Shown here: one piece after another, positions 16,201 to 24,135 of the stretch
Layout: the number at the start of each line of letters is the position of its first letter
Numbering within the stretch: position 1 is the first letter of the stretch
From: Burkholderiales bacterium
GTDB taxonomy: Bacteria; Pseudomonadota; Gammaproteobacteria; Burkholderiales; Thiobacteraceae
Length of the DNA stretch: 37,977 nt
Reading direction: 5' to 3'
Assembly (NCBI GenBank): GCA_018781585.1
Contig: JADMJT010000109.1
Coordinates: forward strand, 26,558-64,534
The notes under the pieces: generated by a model
What the model was told of the DNA's origin: nothing
Databases searched by the model: none
Seen by the model: only the letters and a program-made list of their open reading frames with translations
Made by a program: the position numbers and the translations under genes

Positions 16201-18049
16201 ACCGGATGGGCGTCATATCCGAGAGGTCAGCATGCTCGCATGACCAACGCCCTTGTGCTAATTGATCCATCAGCCACAAATTTCGTACGTTAGGAATACC
16301 GGCAAGAATCTGCGCATCGGATGTCAATACCTTTTTAAGGTTGGCAAGCACACTCCATGGATCATAAAAGTGCTCAAGAACGTCAGCGATAATTACCGTA
16401 TCTATGCTGTTGGGTTCAATTCCGACATCGTCCCAATTGATCCCATCGATTTTTTCATTTATCACCCTGTCAATCCGACTACTGGCAACTTCGGCTGCCG
16501 CTTTATTAAATTCAATGCCGATTACTTCCGCTTCCGGAAATTTTTCCTTAATCGCTGCTCCGATTCCCCCCCTATTGCAACCAATTTCAAGTACACGTTG
16601 AGGCCGCCGCTCAAACATTGCTATCAGGTCTATGCGAGGAATATCCGGATGGCCTTCCATCAGGGTTGCGCTACTCGCGCCCAATGCATCATAAGCGCTG
16701 GGTTCGGCCTTGTGGTCGGGGCTAGAAAGAATCGTTGCGCGCAGGGAGGGTCGCGCAGAAGTATCATTATCCAATGCCATTTCACCCATTAGCTTTGTCA
16801 CCTGTTCAGTCGCTGTCCCATCTATGGTGGAATTGTAATAATGCACTCTTGCCTTCGAGGCTTCCAACAGTTGCGCACGAAAATCGGTATCGTAGAGAAC
16901 ACCCACTAAGGCATTGATTAGATTATTCGGCTCCACCTCGACAATACCCGAGCCGCCATCAAAAATTGGGCCTAGACGCACACCAGGCTCGTTGATCAAA
17001 TTAATAGCCGGAACTTCTGCGAGCATCGCTTCCACTGTAAGATTTGAATCCACTGAAACTACAACATCTGCTGCCGTTATGTGTATCTCGGTTTCGCTTG
17101 TCACATAAGCAAAAGAATTAGACTGAACGCCCGCTTCACTTGCTGCAGCCATAACAAGATTGCGCCCAAAAGCTACATTAGACGCGCGATCTTTAATGAT
17201 CAAATTTAGGGCAAAACCTGTCTTCCGTAGCTCAGCATAGGCCTGAAAAACTGTAATCAACGTGTTATCAATGAGTGCATCATCAGCAAGTGCCGAATGC
17301 TCTCCACGCGAGGTTGTTCCAAACAACAAGATGGGCGCCTCTGAATCAAAGGCATACTTGGTAATGACGTATTTGCGAAGTAACTCACGTTTCTGCTTGT
17401 ATTGTGCATAAATATCCCAGGCCGGATTTCCCGTAATCCTTATGCGATCGGGAGGTATTCCAAGATCGTAGTAGGGCTCCGCTCCTCTCTCCCCAAAAAC
17501 CGCAACCACATCAGCACTCAACTGCCCATGCACCGTGTAAGGCTTAGCCAGTTGAAGCGCATGCGCAAGATGTAAGCTTGGAATGTTTCTCGTTTTGGCC
17601 CAACAGACAACAGTCTTTGATAATTGCATGTAGTCCTCGTTGACAAGAACCAACTCAAGAAAGAACTGCTGATGAACCTTTTCTAACATCTCAACGATAA
17701 CCATACCTTCAAAAAGATGCTGAACAAAATTTTGTAAAATTATTGCATCTGTTATGCTCGGGTCAGCACTAAAACGATTACGCCAGCTTATCCATGAAGC
17801 ATCTGTCATTAGCGCTTTACATTGCTCAGCACGCGTAGCAGACGCTTCTCTCAATTTATCTATTTCGCTCTTTGTAAGAAGCGATTCGAGAATCAGTAAC
17901 CGACTTCCTCTTAACTCAATTTCGCGTTTCACTTCATCGTTGCAGTACTGTGCCAGCGTCAGCACAACCCGTGGCTTCTGAGACAAGTAATTGAGTAAGA
18001 CAAGGCCATTCTTAGACCAAAGAAGATATAACACAGCGGCCTGTTTCAT
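13208..18049 (-). CDS. Giant multidomain glycosyltransferase/methyltransferase
   Basis: This 1613-residue protein appears to join four or five enzymes. Residues about 1-420 resemble a GT-B or CDP-glycerol-transferase/epimerase-like fold (GERGAEPYYDLGIPPDRIRITGNPAWD near 185-210; VVSVDSNLTVEAMLAEVPAINL near 330). Residues 470-650 are a class I SAM methyltransferase (RVLEIGCNRGGIGAAI, then DTVIIADVLEHFYDP). Residues 740-960 are a degenerate GT2-like domain with YCDDDR near 857. Residues 980-1240 are a full GT2 domain (VSIIIPNRDK, LLLLNNDTQ). Residues 1280-1613 are a GT-B/GT4-like domain (GWAGAQQH, NLRLLEYGILGWPVVCTD). Its ATG overlaps the previous stop by four bases (ATGA). The 5' part is visibly more A/T-rich than the 3' part. 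It probably builds or modifies a glycan chain; its acceptor is unknown. Confidence 0.85.
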   Translation of the reverse strand: MKQAAVLYLLWSKNGLVLLNYLSQKPRVVLTLAQYCNDEVKREIELRGSRLLILESLLTKSEIDKLREASATRAEQCKALMTDASWISWRNRFSADPSITDAIILQNFVQHLFEGMVIVEMLEKVHQQFFLELVLVNEDYMQLSKTVVCWAKTRNIPSLHLAHALQLAKPYTVHGQLSADVVAVFGERGAEPYYDLGIPPDRIRITGNPAWDIYAQYKQKRELLRKYVITKYAFDSEAPILLFGTTSRGEHSALADDALIDNTLITVFQAYAELRKTGFALNLIIKDRASNVAFGRNLVMAAASEAGVQSNSFAYVTSETEIHITAADVVVSVDSNLTVEAMLAEVPAINLINEPGVRLGPIFDGGSGIVEVEPNNLINALVGVLYDTDFRAQLLEASKARVHYYNSTIDGTATEQVTKLMGEMALDNDTSARPSLRATILSSPDHKAEPSAYDALGASSATLMEGHPDIPRIDLIAMFERRPQRVLEIGCNRGGIGAAIKEKFPEAEVIGIEFNKAAAEVASSRIDRVINEKIDGINWDDVGIEPNSIDTVIIADVLEHFYDPWSVLANLKKVLTSDAQILAGIPNVRNLWLMDQLAQGRWSCEHADLSDMTPIRFFTLEEMKRAFRETGYAVSKIGANKDGRVVIPSMSGNSVDIETDKIIIKNATPEEVFELSALQFFMLARPSLNDVEDAGYVKHAFKKEEPREIDRNQQEYLAWRSKRSLQEIDAQLFAERMTLVWKERPVFQIVLILAPGEEPLLADTLDSLGAQFYADWRLTVVADFPAPDAVFHELAQLRWIEARTTAERGAAVNALIAGADTRWLLLAPPGAALEPHALIRCGDYVNLHPEWRLIYCDDDRVNATGEFAEPRFKPDFNLDFLRSTDYIGPCLFRADALGETGGYSILERAETYDMALRVLDRYGEQAIGHVADVLLHLPSSWDAIGNEENAREAVNQHLVRQGIQGRVDEGYVPGTHRVVYERVGNPLVSIIIPNRDKLEFLEPCVESVLEKTSYADYEILIVDNQSTDPDVLDYYEELRQRFPGRLRVLSFDAEFNFAAMNNLAAREAKGEYLLLLNNDTQIVQGEWLERLLSYGQRPDVGIVGARLVYPESGKLQHAGVVLGMSCIADHPFNGVLSITDPGYMHRAQVDQNYSAVTAACLLIRKSLYEEIGGMDAEHLKVLFNDIDLCLRAGDLGYKIVWTPFATVVHHGSSSLKEAEPDVMKYAINAERAKREYTTMFQRWLPLLASDPAYNRHLSLMQPGYQVEGTVVIDWDPNFHDRPRILASPLAGGSGEYRVIGPFRALSRAGLAQCDVVQMGKMFQTRILMPTEIERSKPDTLVLQTAIDNAHLQALASYKQHNPDVLRVFALDDLMTQVPRQNAYYRHSFRDAKPRMRKALALCDRAVVSTEPLAELCRPMIEEVHVIPNRLERALWGDLTSHRRQGAKPRVGWAGAQQHAGDLALIEAVVKATASEVDWVFFGMCPDTLRPYVREFHDFVLSFYDYPAKLASLNLDLAVAPLELHPFNEAKSNLRLLEYGILGWPVVCTDIYPYQNAPVARVTNNDPQAWVDAIRERVHDLDAAAREGDQLKQWVLQNYMLEDHLDEWLRALVR

Positions 18050-19302
18050 TTTATTTTATCCGGCATGTGCCCAGCAGCACTTAATAAATCCTGCATTAGT
18101 AAATATTCCATACCGGATCCAAGCGACACACCCTTATATTCGAGCAGTTCATTTATTCTGGGTTGGCAATACCATTCTTGTGCGAACTGAAGCGTTGTCT
18201 GATCTTGGTTATCTTGATCACGCCAACGCTGCATCGCCTTAATGTGGCGTGGCGCCAACAATGACTCCAAGTCAAGCCGTCCAATTTTAGGGAACAACTT
18301 GGACCACAAATGATAGAAAAAAACGCTATTCCTCGAATAATCCAGATGCTCATTCAAGGTGTTGCGCCATGCATCAAATGGCTGAGGCAGATAGGGTACG
18401 ACTGCAGACGATGAGAAATTCCCGAGGAGCGCTTCATTGAGATGCTGGTTTCTTTTTAGCCAATTTTCATTGGCGCTGTTGTCAGCGCGATTTTCCAAGA
18501 TGACCATCATTCGTCCGGTCATGGTGCAACTCAAAGAAGAGACGCATTGTTCTTCCAAAAATAAGACAAACTGGAACAAGCGTTCGTCTACTGAAAGGAG
18601 GGACATAAAACGATTCCACCAGAAACTCGACTCCAAAGAGTCATACAACCAGTAGTTAGTATTTTCCCCTCCAAAAAATGCGCCATAAGGAATAATTTCC
18701 TTAATTGTTAGCCCGAGTCGGTTAGCCTGCTCTACCACGTCAGACACCGACACACGCATGATGAAGGAGTCGCCATCCTGTGCAGTACTCCTAGATAAGA
18801 TTTCTGCCTTACTTTCTCCGCATGCAGCTAAAACATGATCCAAAGAATGAATATCAAAAATTATTCTTCCACCAGGCACCACAACCCTTTTCCATTCCGC
18901 TAGCACTGTCTGCCAGTGAGGGAATTGCGCCATCACGTTGAGTGCCATCAGGGTATGATATTGCTCGTTATGGAAAGGGAGGGCAGCAACGTCACCCAGT
19001 TTGAGCGCTATTGGCAACTCAGCGGCCATACGGCGACATTCGTCCAGCATTGCTTGCGAGCCGTCAACACCGGTAACCTCGAATCCCAAGGCCGCAAGCG
19101 CGAGGGATGCCCGCCCCGTGCCTACACCCACATCTAGTATTTTTGGCCCAACCGCATAAGTCGTACACAAATCCATCTCCACTTGGTTCTTAAGCAGGAT
19201 AGTGCCTTCATTTTCCCGCATTCTCTGCGAATACAAAGAAACCACACCAGTATCTTTACAGGCGTCCGTTTCCCCTTCAATTAAAGTACGCTCGCTGTCC
19301 AT
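18046..19302 (-). CDS. Class I SAM-dependent methyltransferase
   Basis: This 418-residue protein carries a Rossmann methyltransferase core near its N-terminus: ILDVGVGTGRASLAL (about 55-69), VTGVDGSQAMLDECRR, LKLGDVAALPFHNEQYH, and WKRVVVPGGRIIFDI. The 200 residues after the core have no domain I recognise. ATG 19302 is chosen because AGGAG precedes it; the longer frame begins at a TTG 51 nt upstream. The gene opens a new transcription unit: a 125-nt gap upstream holds a possible terminator and the shared element at 19384-19407. Its stop overlaps the next ATG (ATGA). It probably methylates a sugar or glycan intermediate; the substrate is unknown. Confidence 0.8.
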   Translation of the reverse strand: MDSERTLIEGETDACKDTGVVSLYSQRMRENEGTILLKNQVEMDLCTTYAVGPKILDVGVGTGRASLALAALGFEVTGVDGSQAMLDECRRMAAELPIALKLGDVAALPFHNEQYHTLMALNVMAQFPHWQTVLAEWKRVVVPGGRIIFDIHSLDHVLAACGESKAEILSRSTAQDGDSFIMRVSVSDVVEQANRLGLTIKEIIPYGAFFGGENTNYWLYDSLESSFWWNRFMSLLSVDERLFQFVLFLEEQCVSSLSCTMTGRMMVILENRADNSANENWLKRNQHLNEALLGNFSSSAVVPYLPQPFDAWRNTLNEHLDYSRNSVFFYHLWSKLFPKIGRLDLESLLAPRHIKAMQRWRDQDNQDQTTLQFAQEWYCQPRINELLEYKGVSLGSGMEYLLMQDLLSAAGHMPDKIK

Positions 19303-19383
19303 TATGATGGCTCTCCTGATTGTCCTGATGTACCTAACTGAGGCATGGTTCAAGTCACTTCAACCATGCGGCCCAAATACCAA

Positions 19384-19407
19384 ACATTCCTTGGCTATCG
19401 CCAGAAA
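19384..19407 (-). promoter_or_regulatory. Shared leader element, copy A
   Basis: A 24-bp stretch has one mismatch to positions 33639-33662. On the minus strand both read TTTCTGGCGATAGC, then C or A, then AAGGAATGT. This copy is 82 nt before the methyltransferase start and directly after an A/T-rich tract, at the head of the unit 19302-9650. It may be a regulator binding site, part of a promoter, or a leader RNA signal. Confidence 0.65.
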
Positions 19408-19420
19408 TAATTATTAACTA

Positions 19421-19442
19421 TTGAGCACTATAGCGCGCTCAA
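19421..19442 (-). terminator. Dyad at the end of the GH57-like gene
   Basis: TTGAGC (19421-19426) and GCTCAA (19437-19442) form a dyad that spans the stop codon of the GH57-like gene. On the minus strand it is followed by an A/T-rich tract (AATAGTTAATAATTATTT). It could be a weak terminator that closes the upstream operon, or an operator for the next unit. Confidence 0.4.
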
Positions 19443-21401
19443 CACAACAGAAAACCGCATTAACCTACCTCCCGTTCGTGAAGTGTCATCCAACTCACAC
19501 AGGGAAAACCAAAGCCGAGTTAAATAGCGATCTTGCGACCGATGATGTTGCAACATGGGTATAGCTGCGCAGTCGGCGGGATCCCAGGTCAGAACAAACC
19601 CACGGCTTCTGGCATCCTCAATCACAAGGCGCCCATCCGTTGCGCCGAAAGCGGCCGTGCTTGAGACTAATGTCGAAGCGGCGCGGCCATGATTAACCAC
19701 ATGGTCGAGCGAGAACAATTCGGCTTCTTGCCCGCCATTTACGCAACGCACTGTAAGGGGTAACGAAAACGACTCAGGAAGAAGGGTGACGATTCCAACG
19801 CGAACGATCCCCAGCGGGCGTTCGAACTGCTGAAAATCGTACGTCAACTTTACCTGTTCGGTTTCAACATCAATCGTGATTGTTTTCTCCAAAGTGCCTT
19901 GGACCAGTGAAATCATTGCGCTGATCAATAGCTCAGTGCCTCGCTGCCGGATGTTTGGCGAAACCCATTCAAGATCGGTCATGCGAGTGCGCTCACCGGG
20001 CATTTCAATGACCACGCCTCCTGAGTACCAGTCTGCACCCAATTCAATGGAGCTAAAGTAGCCTTGCGGCAAAGTGCCGACAACAGGCTCGTCGTTATGG
20101 GACTTGAACGCCAGCGACTTTATTGCCAGGCCACGACGCGCATTCAAGACAAGCTGAACATGGGGCGTCTTGATGGTCCACAGAATCCCCTCCTCGTCCT
20201 GATCAATCCGTACGCCTTCCGGCATCGTGATCCCGTTCAGGGGCAGATGAGCTCCGGCGGTTTCGATGCGCTTACCCCGGAGTTGTTCCAGATCCAATCG
20301 ACGCCTTAACGTAGAAACACGCGCAACCACATCATTCCAACGCCCGTCGGTGATATGAGTACGGAGATCGCTAGCCCATAATTCGCAGAGTTCCCGCCAG
20401 TTGACGTCATGCTCATCACCGTTTTCAACTAATGCCTGATGAATCTGGTGGCAAGACGTGTTGAGCCACAGATCATCCCTGCCCGTCACTGCCCAGCGAG
20501 TAATGTTGTACTTTGCCTGTTTCTTGACGGGAATCGGCTGGCTCACTGAAGTCAATCGCTTGATATTCTGGCTTGGCGTAGCTGCCTGGAAATTCAAGGC
20601 CTCGCTAGGGCTCAGCCAAGCTAGCGCAAGGTCTTTTTGCAGCCGGTTACATACGCGTTTAAGTCGTTCCCACTCCCCCTCTGGGTGCAGGCGCGACTCG
20701 GTCGTAAATCGCCCCGGTCGGTAGTCGAATATCTCTGCGTCATTGCAGTAGATGGGCAGCGCAGCACCGTCCTGATCTGCGCGTTGCTTAACGTAAGCCA
20801 TGTACTCGGAGACCGGGATATCTCCATGCACGACCCGTTGCAACCGCTGAAAAAGTATTGAGTCCGACCACAGCACGGGTACTGAAATATCTCTACAGCC
20901 CATCGCATGTGTTGGCGTTGCCGATATCGGCGCATGATCCAGGTCCAGCGCAAGGCGCACATTGTCCCGATCCATGACGATGCCTTCGTAACCGGCCTCG
21001 GCATACACATCCACCATTCCAGTCGAAAAAGCCATCTCGTTAACCAAGGCGATCTTGGGCGTGCCCCCCAGCATTTGCTGATAAGCCTCCAGCCCCAGTT
21101 TCTGGTTCCAGCGATTCACCTCGTACGGCACCAGCGGCCCAATGATCTGGGACCAACCGCTGCCGATTAGTTCGCACTGCTGGCCTTCAAGCATCTGGCG
21201 GAAGCGCTGCACCCAAGACCGATCAAGCAAAACCATCTGCTGCAGGGTCCAACCGGTCAGTTCTATTCCGATAGGGATACCCGTGCTCTCAGCCAACTCC
21301 AGCAACGGCCAGTAACACTTACGAATCGCCTCGGGCCGCGCCTCAGCCGGGATCGACGAGAATGCGAGATTGAGGTGAAAAATGAGATAGCCTTGAGTCA
21401 T
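19428..21401 (-). CDS. GH57-like glycoside hydrolase/transferase
   Basis: This 657-residue protein starts with the (beta/alpha)7-barrel pattern of family GH57 polysaccharide-active enzymes: LIFHLNLAFSSIP, GIELTGWTLQQM, ELIGSGWSQIIGPLVP, IALVNEMAFSTGMVDVYAEAGYEGIVMDRDN and YCNDAEIFDYRPGRF. The Glu of NEMAFS (near residue 124) sits where the GH57 nucleophile is expected, and the DAEIFDYRPGRF region could supply the acid/base Asp. Residues after about 380 form a beta-rich C-terminal domain. No signal peptide is seen, so it probably acts in the cytoplasm. It ends the pse-type operon and starts 2 nt after the PseG-like stop. The substrate cannot be told; transglycosylation or trimming of a glycan precursor is possible. 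Confidence 0.75.
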   Translation of the reverse strand: MTQGYLIFHLNLAFSSIPAEARPEAIRKCYWPLLELAESTGIPIGIELTGWTLQQMVLLDRSWVQRFRQMLEGQQCELIGSGWSQIIGPLVPYEVNRWNQKLGLEAYQQMLGGTPKIALVNEMAFSTGMVDVYAEAGYEGIVMDRDNVRLALDLDHAPISATPTHAMGCRDISVPVLWSDSILFQRLQRVVHGDIPVSEYMAYVKQRADQDGAALPIYCNDAEIFDYRPGRFTTESRLHPEGEWERLKRVCNRLQKDLALAWLSPSEALNFQAATPSQNIKRLTSVSQPIPVKKQAKYNITRWAVTGRDDLWLNTSCHQIHQALVENGDEHDVNWRELCELWASDLRTHITDGRWNDVVARVSTLRRRLDLEQLRGKRIETAGAHLPLNGITMPEGVRIDQDEEGILWTIKTPHVQLVLNARRGLAIKSLAFKSHNDEPVVGTLPQGYFSSIELGADWYSGGVVIEMPGERTRMTDLEWVSPNIRQRGTELLISAMISLVQGTLEKTITIDVETEQVKLTYDFQQFERPLGIVRVGIVTLLPESFSLPLTVRCVNGGQEAELFSLDHVVNHGRAASTLVSSTAAFGATDGRLVIEDARSRGFVLTWDPADCAAIPMLQHHRSQDRYLTRLWFSLCELDDTSRTGGRLMRFSVVLSAL

Positions 21402-21403
21402 GA

Positions 21404-22390
21404 CTAGGCCAACAACGCCGCCACGGCCTGCACAAATTTCTGCCCACCCAGAGTCGGCATCCTCCGCCTCGCGTGATGTGAGAGGGAGGTAGCCAACTTA
21501 TGATCTGCCATCAATTCCTTCAGTTTGCCCACCGCATCCACTTCATCCTTCGCCACCAGCGCAACCCCCACTTCCGCAATTGCGGCCAGTTCTTCATCAT
21601 CTTTGTTGCCGTAGGGCGAGAACACGACTGTTGGCACGCCGTAATAAAGCAACTCGAAAAAGCTTACGCCATAAACTGTCACCGCATAATTTGCTTCGGC
21701 CATCAGGTCATCCAGACCGGATGGGGATTGATGATTCAACATCGAAAGCCGCGGGAAAACAGGCCAAACCGGTTCTTGTGCATAAGGACCGGTAACCCAG
21801 TGCAGTTCGGTGCCGCCAGGAAGCGCCTCATTCAGTAGCGTCGGCAATGTCTTACCCAAGCCTGTTGCGTCGCTGCCCCCAGTCAAGGCGAGAACCTTCC
21901 CGCCAGATTTCCACTCAATGGGGGGGCGTCTCACATTCAGCAGAAAGCAGTCCCATCCAAACAGAATCGGCGCCGCCCCAATTAAACCCTCTGCTGGCGA
22001 AAAACGAAACGACGGGATAAAGACCAAATCCAATTTGCTGCGATGATTCACGAGGCCATCTACGCTGATGACTTTGCAACCACCCCGCCTCAAATCCTCC
22101 AAAAGCCCATCGATATCCGCTGGCACTAGGCGAGGATGCAAATCAAGAACCACAATTTTGACATCGACATTTTGTACCTGCTGCCTGACCGCATAGAGCA
22201 GGTTTTCCTGAACACTCAGAAAATGATGTTCAAACTCACCCAGATCAGAGCGCTGAACCGGATCTCCCTGAATCAGAAGATGTACCTTGGCGCCAAGTTC
22301 TTGATGTAAAGCACGGGCCACTACAAGGGAGCGCGTCAAATGCCCAAGACCCAACCCCGCGCCCGCATGGCAGACAATCAGGGCATTCAT
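21404..22390 (-). CDS. PseG-like nucleotide-sugar hydrolase or GT-B glycosyltransferase
   Basis: This 328-residue GT-B-fold protein has the N-terminal glycine loop AGLGLGHLTR with His17, the position of the catalytic His in PseG, which removes UDP from UDP-6-deoxy-AltdiNAc. The C-terminal half carries VLALTGGSDATGLGKTLP, ADYAVTVYGVSFFELLYYGVPTVVF-like residues (ANYAVTVYGVSFFELLYYGVPTVVF in two parts) and the DDEELAAI loop, as in PseG/SpsG and MurG-like enzymes. It is somewhat longer than typical PseG (about 275-340). It lies between the NeuB-like and GH57-like genes. PseG is the best match by context, but a glycosyltransferase cannot be excluded. Confidence 0.75.
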   Translation of the reverse strand: MNALIVCHAGAGLGLGHLTRSLVVARALHQELGAKVHLLIQGDPVQRSDLGEFEHHFLSVQENLLYAVRQQVQNVDVKIVVLDLHPRLVPADIDGLLEDLRRGGCKVISVDGLVNHRSKLDLVFIPSFRFSPAEGLIGAAPILFGWDCFLLNVRRPPIEWKSGGKVLALTGGSDATGLGKTLPTLLNEALPGGTELHWVTGPYAQEPVWPVFPRLSMLNHQSPSGLDDLMAEANYAVTVYGVSFFELLYYGVPTVVFSPYGNKDDEELAAIAEVGVALVAKDEVDAVGKLKELMADHKLATSLSHHARRRMPTLGGQKFVQAVAALLA

Positions 22391-22415
22391 GCAAGACCGC
22401 CAAGCCCCAATTCGA

Positions 22416-23264
22416 TCATTTCCACTGCTCGCGAATCCCCTTCAGCGGTCGCAGCCCGTCCGATGGATCCGCGCGCCACATACGATCGGACAGTTCAGAG
22501 GGGACTGGCTCCTTGATGCCATTACCATCAGCTTCAAAACCCTTCTTCACATCCCGAATCACGGCAGCGATCTGATCCGGCAGCCAGCAATGCCCCGCCT
22601 CGAACTCTTCCCCCTTGCCATCCAGATCGAGATGAAATTCAATGATCCTGGCGCCCCACCGATGAATCGCCCGGTGGATAACGGCGGGCTCCACGGTGTG
22701 ATCAGACCAACCTACCTCGCAGCCCGTCACCTGGCGAAGGGTCTCGATTGCAGCAAGGTTAGCTTCAGCGTAAGGCGTAGGATAGGCCGAAGTGCAGTGA
22801 AGAAGCGTCGGGGTCTTACAACCGTTTTGATGAAGCACTTCAACCGCGTGCTTGATCTCATCAATCGTCGCCATTCCGGTAGAGAGAATCACTGGCTTGC
22901 CGGTTCGAGCGCAGGCGGCCAGCAGCTCATCCCAGAGCAATTCGTAGGAGGCGATTTTGAAGAACGCCACATGCGGCTCAAGTGCTGAAACCGCGTCCAG
23001 GTAGAACGGCGTACAAGAGAACTCAATGCCCAATTCACGGCACCGTTGTGCCAGTTTGGGTACAAACTCCAGCGGCAGCTCCCAGTTTTTTCTCCGTTTT
23101 ACTTCAGATGCCGGCAACGCATTGGCTACAAACAACTGATCCACACGGAATAGTTGAAATTTGACCGCAGAACACCCCGCATCTGCAGCGCACTGGATAA
23201 AATCCAAAGACCGCTCAAGGTCTCTGGAATGATTACTTGAAACCTCAGCAATAAAATCGACCAT
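22416..23264 (-). CDS. Short NeuB/PseI-family sialic-acid-like synthase
   Basis: NeuB-family enzymes condense phosphoenolpyruvate with a six-carbon amino sugar to give a nine-carbon nonulosonate. The 282-residue product has the barrel motifs: AEVSSNHSRD (6-15), AVKFQLF (33-39), CTPFYLDAV, FFKIASYEL (101-109), ILSTGMAT (126-133), LHCTSAYPTP (155-164), GWSDHT with His189 and IIEFHLD with His211; the two His match the metal ligands of NeuB. Two things are unusual. The family's IEKH motif reads IEFH, and the usual C-terminal SAF (antifreeze-like) domain is missing: the protein stops soon after WRADPSDGLRP. Start and stop are tightly packed between the SDR and PseG-like genes, so truncation by frameshift is unlikely. 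The product may be a noncanonical nonulosonate. Confidence 0.85.
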   Translation of the reverse strand: MVDFIAEVSSNHSRDLERSLDFIQCAADAGCSAVKFQLFRVDQLFVANALPASEVKRRKNWELPLEFVPKLAQRCRELGIEFSCTPFYLDAVSALEPHVAFFKIASYELLWDELLAACARTGKPVILSTGMATIDEIKHAVEVLHQNGCKTPTLLHCTSAYPTPYAEANLAAIETLRQVTGCEVGWSDHTVEPAVIHRAIHRWGARIIEFHLDLDGKGEEFEAGHCWLPDQIAAVIRDVKKGFEADGNGIKEPVPSELSDRMWRADPSDGLRPLKGIREQWK

Positions 23265-23272
23265 GATTAAGA

Positions 23273-24055
23273 CTACCCTAAAAGGTTACCGCATCCAGCG
23301 AGCCAACCGCCATCGACATAGATTGACTGACCCGTAATATAACTCGATGCATCAGAGGCTAGGAAAACCGAAACACCAGCCAAGTCTTCTGGCGAGCCAG
23401 CACGCTTCATGGGTATAACGTCAAGGAATTTGGTACGTTTCGATGCATCGACAAACAAATCTTCGGTCATATTGGTTCTAAACCTACCTGGCCCTATACA
23501 GTTCACAGTAATGCCATGCTGGGCCCACTCCACTGCCATGGCTTTGCATAGCTGTCGAATTCCTCCACGACTAGCGGCATAAGCGGCGATATTAGGTATA
23601 CCAATTTCTGCCGTAAGTGAGGTGATCATGATAATCCGCCCGGAATTTTTCGAAATCATGTGCTTAGCAGCGGCCTGAGCACAATAAAACGTACCGTTTA
23701 AATTGATCTGTAGGACCTCATTCCATGCGTCGTGATTAAAAGTCAGCGCGGGGCTCCGATGTTGAATTCCGGCTGCGGTCACCAAAATATCGATTTGTCC
23801 AAGTCGCTGAATCACACCATCAATCATCGCATCAACTTGCTTAGCGTCAGCAACATCGACAACATAAGTGATGACCCGATCTAAAGATTCCCCCAATTTT
23901 TGAATAGCGCTTTTAAGTTTATTCTGGTCGCGTCCTGCCAGAACAACAGTGGCGCCTGCTTCAATATACGCTTTTGATATTGCAAACCCCAAGTCACCAG
24001 TCGCGCCGGTAATGATGGCTACCTTATTCTCAAGAGAGAAAATTGACTTTTCCAT
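23273..24055 (-). CDS. SDR-family oxidoreductase with Arg in place of catalytic Lys
   Basis: This 260-residue classical short-chain dehydrogenase has the nucleotide loop TGATGDLG (16-23), an AGRD turn, DILVTAAG (89-96), Ser146 and Tyr159. The usual Y-x-x-x-K reads Y-A-A-S-R, so the catalytic Lys is Arg163 (codon CGT). The PGRF and VDGGW motifs in the C-terminal part are typical. It probably oxidises or reduces a sugar intermediate with NAD(P)(H), or has lost normal activity. It resembles the PtmA-type SDRs of legionaminate clusters in its loop. It lies 8 nt before neuB-like and 80 nt after the other SDR. Confidence 0.85.
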   Translation of the reverse strand: MEKSIFSLENKVAIITGATGDLGFAISKAYIEAGATVVLAGRDQNKLKSAIQKLGESLDRVITYVVDVADAKQVDAMIDGVIQRLGQIDILVTAAGIQHRSPALTFNHDAWNEVLQINLNGTFYCAQAAAKHMISKNSGRIIMITSLTAEIGIPNIAAYAASRGGIRQLCKAMAVEWAQHGITVNCIGPGRFRTNMTEDLFVDASKRTKFLDVIPMKRAGSPEDLAGVSVFLASDASSYITGQSIYVDGGWLAGCGNLLG

Positions 24056-24135
24056 TCACTGTGACCCCTCTGCACAAAACGGTAAATTATCCTAGATATG
24101 CGCCATTGAAATGCAACTCCCGAAATATTTTTCAT

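Noticed and set aside
16262-16792. 176-residue plus-strand frame
   Set aside because: Antisense to the methyltransferase domain of the giant protein, whose motifs are convincing.
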